Source of the DNA: Haematobia irritans
Lineage: Eukaryota > Arthropoda > Insecta > Diptera > Muscidae
DNA: 64,000 nucleotides
Reading direction: 5' to 3'
Assembly: GCF_050003625.1 (NCBI RefSeq)
Contig: NC_134401.1
Coordinates: 65,379,242-65,443,241, forward strand
The notes below the pieces were generated by a model. The model saw nothing but the letters and a program-made list of their open reading frames with translations. It was not told the origin of the DNA and searched no databases. Both the position numbers and the translations under genes were made by a program. Below are positions 12,310 to 21,202 of the stretch, one piece after another. How positions within the stretch are numbered: the stretch's first letter is position 1; every line of letters starts with the position of its first letter.

Positions 12310-12823
12310 CCCTACGGGAAATTGGTGCAAATTGCCACAGACTGACCCATTACAGAACTGGTACCTGTGCTCCAGTTAGTTGCAATTTTTAAATAGTCGT
12401 AATTTATTTATTTCCACTCTCGCTTGATATTAAAATCTTACATCCATTAAGATTTTAATATCAAGCATTTTCACATTTTGTGAAATAAAATTATCAGAAT
12501 AACCTATTATTCGCCATATTTCAAAAGTTCTTTGTTTCATTTCGGGTTCGATTGCGATGCCCAATTTGAAGAGATTTATAAGATTTTGTACGAGACTGGT
12601 TCCTGAGGACCTGTCTATGGGGTGCTCCTGCTAAATTGTCCCAAGACGTGTCCTTTGGGATGAGTCCAAGACGCGTCCTAAAATGTAAATTTACCCCGTC
12701 AATGACAAACCCATGTTAAAGTGGCCGGTCTCTTACATACGTTTTGACCAGAACTGGGACTGGTCCATACACACCAGGGTCTAGTCCTGTACCGGTTTTG
12801 TGGTTGATCCATTTCCCGTAGGG
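12310..12823. mobile_element. TA-flanked MITE with CCCTACGGGAAAT termini (copy 1)
   Basis: TIRs CCCTACGGGAAAT and TTTCCCGTAGGG are flanked by TA on both sides. The body matches, in inverse orientation, the element at 42790-43195. A hairpin at about 12424-12467 (arms CTTGATATTAAAATCTTA) is extra relative to that copy. TA target duplication suggests a Tc1/mariner-type or similar mobiliser; no ORF. Confidence 0.8.
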
Positions 12824-12930
12824 TATGTATTGATATAGGAATATGCTTTGTAAAAAATAAAAAATAAAATAATAAAGATTTTAATATTTACATTCAATAA
12901 AACAAAAAGCAAACTAAATTAAAACAAGTA

Positions 12931-13267
12931 GGTTAGGTGGCAGCCCGATGTACCAGGCTCACTTAGACTATTCAGTCCATTGTGATACCACATCGGTGAA
13001 CTTCTCTCTTATCACTGAGTGCTGCCCGATTCCATGTTAAGCTCAATGACAAGGGACCTCCTTTTTATAGCCGAGTCCGTACGGCGTTCCACATTGCACT
13101 GAAACCACTTAGAGAAGTTTTGAGACCCTCAGAAATGTCACCAGCATTACTGAGGTGGGATAATCCACCGCTGAAAAACTTTTTGGTGTTCGATCGAAGC
13201 ACGAATCGAACCCACGACCTTGTGTATGCAAGGCGGGCATGCTAACCATTGCACCACGGTGGCTCCC
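12931..13267 (-). mobile_element. tRNA-derived SINE, complete copy with TSD
   Basis: Full-length SINE in reverse. The CCTAACC tail is at the left end (12931) and the tRNA-like head, ending GGTGGCTCCC on the plus strand, is at 13267. It is flanked by a perfect 15-bp duplication AAATTAAAACAAGTA (12916-12930, 13268-13282). The target is the end of the Helentron-like element at 13275, so the SINE is younger than that element. Confidence 0.92.
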
Positions 13268-13274
13268 AAATTAA

Positions 13275-13893
13275 AACAAGTAAGAGCAGAGTTAAGTTCG
13301 GCCAGGCCGAAGCTTAAATGCCCACCACCATGGAAATGCATAGAAATTATATTAATATTGAGTTTTTAATTATTGATAAATTCCTCGATTTTTGTTTATA
13401 TATTTTTTGCTGTATTTTATATTTATTAATTATTAAAAATTATTTGAACAATATCATTTTTATAATCCTATCTATAAAAATACAAAATTGTGGCCCCTAT
13501 GCCCTCAAGAAATTAAATCGAGAGATCGATCTATATGGGCGCTATATCAAAACATGGACCGATATATACCAAATTTGGCATAACTCTTTATAAACATGAA
13601 TGCCATAGCTCTTAAATAACAAAGTACCTCTAGATTTCAAATTTCAAGCAAATCGAATGAAAATTGTGGCTTCCATGCCCACAATAAGTAAAATCGGGGG
13701 ATCGTTTATATGGGGGCTATGTCGAAACATGGACCGAAAAATTTTAAAATATTTTTTGTTATTCTTTGAAAGAATTTTTTTATCTCTCTGATTATACAAA
13801 TGTTTTAATGTTGTAGATTTTATCATCATGAGACAAAATACGGGTTTAATAACTCCTATAGCTCGCTTCTGTCTGCCTTACTTGTTTTATTCA
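13275..13893. mobile_element. Helentron/DINE-like element
   Basis: Both edges carry the AACAAGTAAG / CTTACTTGTT end typical of this repeat group, in inverted orientation. The interior has 'AAATCGGGGGATCGTTTATATGGGGGCTATGTC'-type satellite units of this family (two decayed copies, about 13510-13740). Non-coding. Confidence 0.6.
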
Positions 13894-14039
13894 ATATCTT
13901 TATTTCCTTTTCTTCCGACTCCAAAATACAACAAAAAAGTTTCGACAAACTTTCTTTTGTTTTTATATGGTATCCGTTACTTCGATAAAAAAAATAACCC
14001 AGTCATATTTATTTACTAATATGCAAAAAGATTAAAAAG

Positions 14040-14283
14040 TGCGAATGTGACGTGTACATGGAAAGTACTATTTCTACCCCACAAAAAAAGGCCACCTTGC
14101 AGCGAAATTCAAAGACATCCACTGGGTTGCTAACTTCAGGGCCCAGTGGACGGGTATCGACTGGAGTTATAAATTTGGGCAATGACCAAGAGTTAGGCCC
14201 AATTAGACGACCTGTAGACGGCTCGATAGGTGGCGACACTTTGACAAGTCGAACCTTTTCCATGGTAACGGCATCAAAAGGAG
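14040..14283 (+). mobile_element. LOA/I-type LINE, host copy: 5' end (ORF1 N-terminus)
   Basis: From ATG at 14058 an open frame encodes the N-terminus of ORF1 (MESTISTPQKKATLQ..., ending ...TLTSRTFSMVTASKGG). The last part matches the 5' part of ORF1 in the inverted copy (ASRTFSKVTTSKGGNP). The frame stops being ORF1 exactly at 14283, where the CCTAA tail of the inverted copy begins. The same host element resumes at about 19330. So 14040-14283 and 19330-24345 are two halves of one LINE, with 14284-19329 nested inside. Confidence 0.75.
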
Positions 14284-14431
14284 GTAGGTTAGGTTAAGTT
14301 AGGTTAAAGTGGCAGCCCGATTAAATTTCAGGCTCACTTAGACTATTCAGTCCATTGTGATACCACATTTAACTAAAAGTACCTATTACATATGGGCACT
14401 TCTAGTCTTAACCACTGAACCTTCTCTATTA
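14284..14431 (-). other. 3' UTR and CCTAA-type tail of the nested LINE
   Basis: Minus strand: after the ORF2 stop, about 145 bp end with CAATGGACTGAATAGTCTAA, GTGAGCCTG, CGGGCTGCCACTTTAACCTAA and further AACCT units. This tail is shared with the SINE family (see 3392-3738). Confidence 0.8.
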
Positions 14432-16559
14432 TTAACTTTTGTGGAACCAACCAGATTGCTCCAAAAACATTAACAAACTGCTTAAGTTAACGTTTTCCAG
14501 GTCAGCCAGTAATCTAAAGCTATATGCTCCTAAAATTCGCTTACGCCTTACACAAAAAGCAGGACACTCACACAAGAGGTGTTTAATTGATTCCTTTTCC
14601 TCCACGTCATGACAGCTTATACAATAGTCATTATACTTCGCACCTATAGTTTTTGCAAATTCGCCTATCAGGCAGCGACCCGTTATAGCAGATATTAGGA
14701 GTGCTATCTGACGCCTTGAGAACACTAGCATATCTAGTGTGCGGTTTAAGTTTAAATGGGGCCATATTTGCTTGGTGTCGTTACAACCCTTGCAATTTTC
14801 CCATCGAATATTGGCCATCATAACAGCCTTCTCACGCAGTAAGAGCTTGCAGGTGGCCAGAGGCATACCAACAGATTCTAGTTCCCCTGGAATATGTAAG
14901 GTAGTTCCTAGCCTTGCTAACACATCTGCTTCACAGTTCCCCGGTATGTTCCTATGACCAGGCACCCATATTAGGTGAATATTGTACTGCTCAGCCATCT
15001 CGTTGAGAGATTTGCGGCAGTCTATGGCCGTTTTTGAGTTAAGGAACACAGAGTCCAAGGATTTTATTGCAGGTTGACTGTCTGAGTATATATTAATGCC
15101 AATATTTGTTGGAACATTACTTCTCAGCCAATTCGCCACCTCTCTTATTGCCAATATTTCAGCCTGAAAAACACTACAGTGATTAGGTAATCTTTTCGCT
15201 ATTTGAATTTCCAGATCTTTAGAATATACTCCGAACCCCACTTGTCCATTCAATTTGGAGCCATCAGTATAGAAATCTATATATCTTTTATTCCCCGGGG
15301 TCTGTGTACACCACGCCTCACTGTTGGGAATTAGAGTTTCAAACTTTTTGTCGAAAAGTGGTTTTGCCAGGGTGTAATCCACTACGTTAGGCACATCTGG
15401 CATTACTTTGAGGACCGAACTATGACCGTACATTTTTTCCGACCACAGCGATAGCTCGCGCAACCGCACAGCCGTTGTTGCAGCTGACTGTTTGGCCAAA
15501 ATGTCTAAAGGCAATAGATGTAGCATGACATTAAGGGAGTCTGTTCCTGCCTTACTAAATGCGCCTGAGATACATAAGCTCGCCATACGCTGAACTTTAT
15601 CTAAACAAGTCGGTTTCTGAAGTGCCGGCCACCAGACTACAACACCATATAGCATTATAGGTCTAACCACTGCCGTGTATAGCCAATGCACAATTTTTGG
15701 TCTTAGTCCCCACTTTTTCCCTATTGCCTTTTTGCACGAGTACAAAGCTACAGTGGCTTTTCTCGCCCTCTCTTCAATATTAAGCCTAAAATTCAGCTTC
15801 CTGTCCAAAATAACGCCAACGTATTTTGCACACTCACCAAAGGGAATTTCAGTACCCCCTAAGGAAATGGGCCTAACCGTGGGAGTTTTGCGATCTTTGC
15901 AGTACATGACTATTTCTGTCTTTGCTGGATTTACACCAAGACCATTATCTTTCGCCCATTTCTCAGTCATCCGGAGAGCTCTCTGTATAATATCTCTGAT
16001 TGTGGATGGAAATTTTCCCCTGACTGCTAGCGCCACATCATCTGCGTATGCCACCACTTTTATCCTTTCTTTTTCTAGAGAAACCAGAAGGTTGTTTATA
16101 GCAACATTCCAAAGAAGAGGTGATAGAACTCCTCCTTGGGGAGTGCCTCTGTTCACATACCTTTGTATGTTTGCTTGCCCTAGTGTGGCTGAAATACGTC
16201 TCTTCATTAGAAGTTCGTCTAACAGCCTAAGAATACCTGGATCAACATTCAGAGTTGTCAGTCCATTTAATATCGAGCTCGGATGGATATTATTGAACGC
16301 CCCTTCGATGTCTAGAAACGCCACGATTGTGTATTCTTTGACAGATAGTGAGCTTTCAATAAAGCTGACCAGTTCATGCAATGCGGTCTCAGTAGACCTG
16401 CCCTTCGAGTATGCATGCTGTCGTTTCGAGAGCAAACCTGAATCCACGCTAGTTCTAAGATACATGTCTATCATCCTCTCCAGGGTCTTAAGTAGGAATG
16501 AGGATAAGCTGATTGGTCGGAAATCCTTCGCACTCGAGTGAGAGGCTTTTCCTGCTTTA
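14432..16559 (-). CDS. LINE ORF2, C-terminal part: reverse transcriptase + RNase H + zinc knuckle
   Basis: This is about 709 codons of uninterrupted frame. In order: RT fingers (FRPISLSSFLLKTLE...), palm with TPQGGVLSPLLWN and the catalytic YADD, thumb, then an RNase H domain with all four acidic positions (FYTDGS, FQAEI, YSDSQ, CEAD before LARLG). A C-terminal CX2C-X10-H-X4-C knuckle follows (CISCHDVEEKESIKHLLCEC). RT plus RNase H in one non-LTR ORF2 places it with LOA/I-type elements. It makes cDNA at the nicked target. The N-terminal EEP part continues at higher coordinates, cut off by the MITE at 16560. Copies 2 and 3 are homologous. Confidence 0.92.
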
Positions 16560-16791
16560 AGGTGGGTATTAAGTTCGAGTTTAGCCGCTAAAAACGTCAT
16601 TTTTTCACGATTACTTTTCTTTAATAATCCATTTTAAGGAATACAAACTTTGTGAAAATTTGCTTTGGGCTTTTCCCCATCATGTTATAATAAAATTTGC
16701 AACAAATATCTATAATTTCATGCATTTTTCTTACTGATTTAGTTTTCACTTTAGCGATTTTAGCGGCTAAACTCGAACTTAATACTCACCT
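16560..16791. mobile_element. PIF/Harbinger-like MITE inserted in LINE ORF2
   Basis: TIRs AGGTGGGTATTAAGTTCGAG and its inverse (CTCGAACTTAATACTCACCT), flanked by a TTA duplication (16557-59, 16792-94). The uninterrupted sequence in copy 2 (around 22193-22200) shows the empty site, which proves the insertion. 3-bp TTA targets are typical of PIF/Harbinger. Relatives lie at 55570, 56305 and 57160. Confidence 0.88.
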
Positions 16792-16794
16792 TTA

Positions 16795-17225
16795 GGTATG
16801 AAGACGACTTTTGTTTCCCTCCACTTTTCTGGAATATATGCTAAGTTTACACATTGTTTATATATCACCGTCAACCAGGGGATAATTCTTCCAGCCACTG
16901 CCTGTAACTCCGCCGGAGTAATTCCATCAGGTCCGGGGGATTTGAATGGTCCAAAGCTATTTAAAGCCCATTTTATTCTAGATTCCGACACAATTTCCTC
17001 GATAGGAAATGATCGCTGAGCCTCTGTTACACCGCCGGAACATGGTTCAACCGTCTGATTTCCAGGGAAGTGTGTGTCCAAAAGTACCTCCAACGTCTCC
17101 TCACTGGACGTTGTCCAATTTCCCTCCGATGTTTTAATGAAACCTGGAGCGGTGTTAGTGGATGCTAGTACCTTCCGTAGTCTGGAAGCCTCTGACGTAT
17201 TCTCAATACTGCTACGTATTCTCAA
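16795..17225 (-). pseudogene. LINE ORF2 middle segment
   Basis: The frame continues ORF2 between the endonuclease and the RT (SIENTSEASRLRKVLASTNTAPGF..., ...SPGPDGITPAELQAVAG...). It is separated from the endonuclease frame by a short rearrangement near 17225-17260, where a ~19-bp block (around GTAGCAGTATTGAGAATAC) is duplicated and neighbouring bases are lost relative to copy 2 at 21740-21790. On the other side it is interrupted by the MITE. Confidence 0.8.
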
Positions 17226-17230
17226 TACTG

Positions 17231-18262
17231 CTACAGAGACCTTCTCAGTTCTCGTTTATATTCTCTCAGATTCATCTTGTAAGTGTCCCAATCCTCCGGA
17301 GCTCTTGTGGACTTTGCTTTGTTAAAGAGCTTCCTGCAGGATTTCCTCATATTACTTAACTCCGTAGTCCACCATGGCGGCCGATTTTTTCCCCTTGGCT
17401 TTCCTCTAGGGCATGCAGCTTTCAGTGAAATGTTGAAGGCCTTAGTAATCCGCTCCACTGCGTGTTCGATATCGTGCACAGTGCCCATATTTGTCTCCGG
17501 CACTTCCGGTATCATCAAATTGAACGATTCCCTATACCTATTCCAATCAGCTTTCCTAACATTTGGCGGAAATATGGTCTTTGAAGTACGAACAGCCAAT
17601 CTGAAACTGATGTAGCGATGATCTGAGAAGCTATGTTCCCTCAAAACTTGCCACTCAGATATCTTATCATTCAGTTCCGGAGAGGTCAACGTTACGTCCA
17701 AAACCTCTTGTCTGTTCCTGGTGACGAAGGTTGGTGCATCTCCCTTATTGCAAACTACCAGGTTAGTACGCAAAATAAACTCTATAAGCGACTCTCCCCT
17801 TGCATTAGTATCACTACTTCCCCAAATACTATGATGTGCATTTGCATCACATCCCATAATGAGTTTTATCTTTGTTTTTAGTGACTCCTCAACTAAGGTC
17901 TTAACGGCACAGGGTGGCATATCCCTATCATGTCCCATGTAGACCGAAGATACCCAATATTTGCATGTGGATATCTCTAGACTGGCTACGACAGTGTCTG
18001 CATTGCTCAATGAAGGAAGCAGAAACAAGTTTAGTTCGTTTTTAGCAATTATACATGCTCGATTTATATCGTTACCGGTATTATGCAAAAGTTTGAAACC
18101 CGGAGTGCTTAATTCACAGATCTTGTTCTTATATATGTATGGTTCTTGAATAAGAACTATATCTATGTCTCCTTTCATCAGGAGAACTTTTAAGGCAGCA
18201 CAAGCGGCCTTACAATGGTGAAGATTTATCTGAAGGAACCGTAGAACCATCCAAATTTTCAA
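17231..18262 (-). CDS. LINE ORF2 N-terminal part: apurinic-like endonuclease (EEP)
   Basis: A 343-codon frame with the endonuclease/exonuclease/phosphatase fold: N-terminal LQINLHHCKAA (catalytic Asn), IQEPY (catalytic Glu), MGCDANAHHSIWGS (Asp-x-Asn), and HSFSDHRYISF (Ser-Asp-His). This domain nicks the target DNA to prime reverse transcription. The frame starts inside the last 53 nt of ORF1 in a different register (+1), so ORF2 must be reached by re-initiation or frameshifting. The first ATG is at 18262; the conserved EEP motif begins about 8 residues later. The frame ends early because of the rearrangement at about 17230. Confidence 0.9.
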   Translation of the reverse strand: MKIWMVLRFLQINLHHCKAACAALKVLLMKGDIDIVLIQEPYIYKNKICELSTPGFKLLHNTGNDINRACIIAKNELNLFLLPSLSNADTVVASLEISTCKYWVSSVYMGHDRDMPPCAVKTLVEESLKTKIKLIMGCDANAHHSIWGSSDTNARGESLIEFILRTNLVVCNKGDAPTFVTRNRQEVLDVTLTSPELNDKISEWQVLREHSFSDHRYISFRLAVRTSKTIFPPNVRKADWNRYRESFNLMIPEVPETNMGTVHDIEHAVERITKAFNISLKAACPRGKPRGKNRPPWWTTELSNMRKSCRKLFNKAKSTRAPEDWDTYKMNLREYKRELRRSL

Positions 18263-19329
18263 CCACCGTCACATCAGCCGCTTCAATTGAGTCATCAAGG
18301 GCTTCCTCTTCACAGATCTCGGTGACTCTCGCAACAATCCGCGGTTCTGCTTTGGTGAGGTTTGAGCCTGTAGAAACTTCCCGCATATGATTTTCGCCAT
18401 AGTCTGTAGGTTTTATGTCTCCTTCGGCTTCGCTAGGAGATTTTTTCACTGCTGACTCTACCGGAGGCTTGTCCGTTTCGGTATCCTTTGGCTGATCGCT
18501 TTTGTATACCTTCATATGGATATCATGAAAGCCATAACTTACGCGTCCTTGGGTCTGGGCTAGATGTGGCAGCGACTCTATGTTTAATATAAACACCGCA
18601 TGTCGTCTTGGTCCATCCACCTCATCCAAACGACCAACCTTCCAATCGGCGGTTGGAAGATCTGGGTTACATTCTTTTAGTCTCTCTAGTATTGACTCAG
18701 GATCAGGAGGGTTTGCCGGTATCCATGCATGTGCTCTAGGTTTAGCCGGTATGTCTTTTTTATCGACTAACTCCAAAGCGGCTCCTTCCCAAACTTCACC
18801 AATTAGCATCAATGCAGCTTTAAAGCAATCCATAGACCTCTGGTCTGCAAAAGCTATTAACTTATATCGTCCTTGATACCATCCAGCATCTTGCCGTCGA
18901 GGACTTGGTCCGGGAAACTTTTTTCGCACCTCTGAGTAGACACCAGACATCGCGTTCTCAATTTCCCCCCATTTTTGCCTTGGAATCATACCGTCCAATG
19001 CTCCTTTATTAATAATAGCCATCACAAGGCTGTCTTTTGCAACTGAGGCAAACGATCTTTGATCCCGTTTAGAGGATGGTAGCTCATCCGGTGATCGTTC
19101 CCTTTTTCCAGCTTCAAGAATTCCTTGAGCCCATTTTAAGGAATCGCTTTGCTTAGCCGACAACGTGCTTGGGTCGACTGATCCTAATTTCTTTAGGATA
19201 AACAAAGCATTTCTTCGTTCCTTGAATCTCTTTCGAGAGGGATTGCCTCCTTTTGATGTCGTCACCTTAGAAAAGGTTCGACTTGCCAAAGTGTCACTGC
19301 CAGTCGACCCGTCTACAGGTCGACTAAGA
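18210..19329 (-). CDS. LINE ORF1 (DUF4780-like), 5'-truncated
   Basis: About 370 codons, open from the insertion junction to TAA at 18210. The central part (WYQGRYKLIAFADQRSMDCF... through GPRRHAVFILNIESLPHLA) resembles the DUF4780 family found in insect retroelement ORF1 proteins. The N-terminus is basic and the C-terminus acidic (EEEALDDSIEAADVTVVENL). It probably binds the element's RNA. The true start codon is missing; it can be seen in the host copy at 14058. No CCHC knuckles were found. Confidence 0.8.
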
Positions 19330-19352
19330 GATTCAAGGAACGCAGAAATGCT

Positions 19353-19968
19353 TTGTTTATCCTAAAGAAATTAGGATCAGTCGACCCAAGCACGTTGTCG
19401 GCTACACAAAGCGATTCCTCAAGGAATCTTGAGGCTGGAAAAAGGGAACGATCACCGGATGAGCTGCCATCCTCCAAAAGGGATCAAAGATCGTTTGCCT
19501 CAGTTGCTAAAGACAGCCTTGTGATGGCTATCATTAATAAAGGAGCATTGGACGGTATGGTTCCAAAGCAAAAATGGGGGGAAATTGAGAATGCTTTGTC
19601 TGGCGTCAACTCACAGGTGCTGGAAAAATTTCCCGGCCCAGATCCTCGACACCAAGAGGCTGGTTGGTATCAAGGACGATTTAAGCTAGTCGCATTTGAG
19701 GACCAGAGGTCTATAGAATGTTTTAAAGCTGCTCTGATACTAATTGGTGAAGTTTGGGAAGGAGCTGCTCTAGAGTTAGTCGAGAAGAAAGACATACCGG
19801 CTAGACCAAGAGCACATGCGTGGATACCTGCAAACCCTCCTGACCCTGAATCTATTTTAAATAGACTGAAACAATGCAATCCAGATCTTCCAACAGCTGA
19901 TTGGAAGGTTGGCCGTTTGGATGAAGTGGATGGACCAAGACGGCATGCAGTGTTTATATTGAACACTT
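19353..19968 (+). pseudogene. LINE ORF1, N-terminal/central part (host copy)
   Basis: Homologous to 18210-19329, about 85-90% alike by eye: FILKKLGSVDPSTLS..., SSKRDQRSFASVAKDSLVM, ...GRLDEVDGPRRHAVFILNT. It ends at a TAG where the copy at 62369 has CAG, so a point nonsense mutation. Confidence 0.85.
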
Positions 19969-19985
19969 AGTCTTTGCCACATCTA

Positions 19986-20840
19986 CGCCGAAAGAATTTT
20001 CTTCGTAAAAAGAACGAAAAATTTCGTTAAAAGTACGAAATTTGTCATTGTTTTACAACCAAAGAAACTTTTCATTAAAAGTACGAAATATTTCGTACTT
20101 TTTACGAAGAAAAGTTCTTCCAAAATTTTCGTACTTTGTAAGAAAAAAATTCGTACTTTTTATGAAGAATCTTCGTACTTTTTATGAAAAATCTTCGTAC
20201 TTTTTATGAAACAATTTCGTTCTTTTTATGAAAATGTTTCGTACTTTTTATGAAAAACTTTCGTACTTTTTTTTCAAAAATGTTCGAACTTTTAGAAAAA
20301 AATTTACAGTCCAAAGTGCATTTGGTTGTAGTTACAAGTGTGAAAAATGACATCACTACTTTACATCTTAAGTTTTTTAATAATTTTTAGTTTTATTGCT
20401 TCACTTTTATTCATAGCGCTCTATCACCCAAATGAGAAGTAGCATAGACTTGCATAAAAAAATAGAATAAAGGAATACACTCAAGCTCATTATAAAAGAC
20501 AATTTTATGTCGCGAACGGAAATTTTAAAACTACAATGAAACTTCTTCGTTATTTCAAAGAAAATGTTTCGTACTTTTTATGAAGAAATTTTAACGCAGA
20601 ATGTTTCGTAAAAACTTCTTCACAAAATTCATGAAATATGAAGAAAGTTTCGTTAAAAGTACGAACTTTTTACGAAGAAAAGTTAATGTAGAATATTTCG
20701 TAGAAGTTTCGTATATTCGTAAAATGTTCTTCATAAAATTTACGAAAATGAATGAAATTTTCGTTATTTTAATGAAGAATTCACGAAGAATAGTTAATGA
20801 AGAATTCTTCGTAAAATTAACGAAGAGAATTCTTTCGGTG
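19986..20840. mobile_element. Foldback-type TIR element with TTCGTAC arrays
   Basis: TA (19984-85, 20841-42) flanks imperfect TIRs C[G/A]CCGAAAGAATT. The outer 300 bp on the left and 300 bp on the right are arrays of ~22-bp words such as CTTCGTACTTTTTATGAA in opposite senses, around a central unique piece (about 20300-20560). The empty site is seen at about 62381 (CCACATCTAGCAAAG), which proves insertion into LINE ORF1. There is no ORF, so it is non-autonomous. Confidence 0.85.
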
Positions 20841-21196
20841 TAGCAAAGTCTCAGGGCCGTGTATGTTATGGCTTTCATTATATACAAATGAAGGTATATA
20901 AAAACGATCAGCTAAATGATTCGGAAATCGACAAGCCTCTGTCTGAATCAGAAATAAGCGGATCATCTTGCGAAGTCGAGGGAGATACCAAGGATGCAGA
21001 CTTGGATAGACACCGTATGCGAGAGGAGGTTTCTACTGCCTCAAAACTCACCAAACTTGAACCTATGGTTATTGCGAGAGTCACCGAGATCTCTGAAGAG
21101 GACATTCTTGATGACTCGATTGAAGCGGCTGATGTGACGGTTGTTGAAAATCTCGATGGTCCTACGGATCCTCCAGATAAATCTTCACCATTGTAA
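20841..21196 (+). pseudogene. LINE ORF1, C-terminal part (host copy)
   Basis: Continuation after the foldback element: AKSQGRVCYGFHYIQMKVYK... to the acidic end (EEDILDDSIEAADVTVVENL...) and TAA at 21194. ORF2 overlaps this end in another frame, as in the other copies. Confidence 0.85.
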
Positions 21197-21202
21197 GGCT
21201 GC

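Larger units (their letters stand above)
14284..19329 (-). mobile_element. LOA/I-type LINE, nested inverted copy
   Basis: A nearly full-length element on the minus strand: 5'-truncated ORF1 (18210-19329), ORF2 with endonuclease (17231-18262), RT and RNase H (14432-17225), a short 3' UTR, and a 3' tail of AACCTAA repeats at 14284-14300. It entered ORF1 of another copy of its own family; about 16 bp of the target seem lost at the right junction. Its own 5' end is truncated within ORF1 (RPVDGSTGSD...). ORF2 is damaged by a MITE (16560-16791) and a small rearrangement near 17225-17260, but the RT/RNase H part is intact. Confidence 0.85.

Noticed and set aside
13147..13341. 64-codon minus-strand ORF, and similar ones at 55788-55973 and 39217-39527
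   Set aside because: They fall in SINE or tRNA-like repeat sequence; translated tRNA heads give repeated WLAC/VGSI-like strings that are not proteins.
15675..16541. 288-codon plus-strand ORF
   Set aside because: It lies antisense to the LINE RT domain; the RT reading on the minus strand has all expected motifs, so this is a shadow frame.
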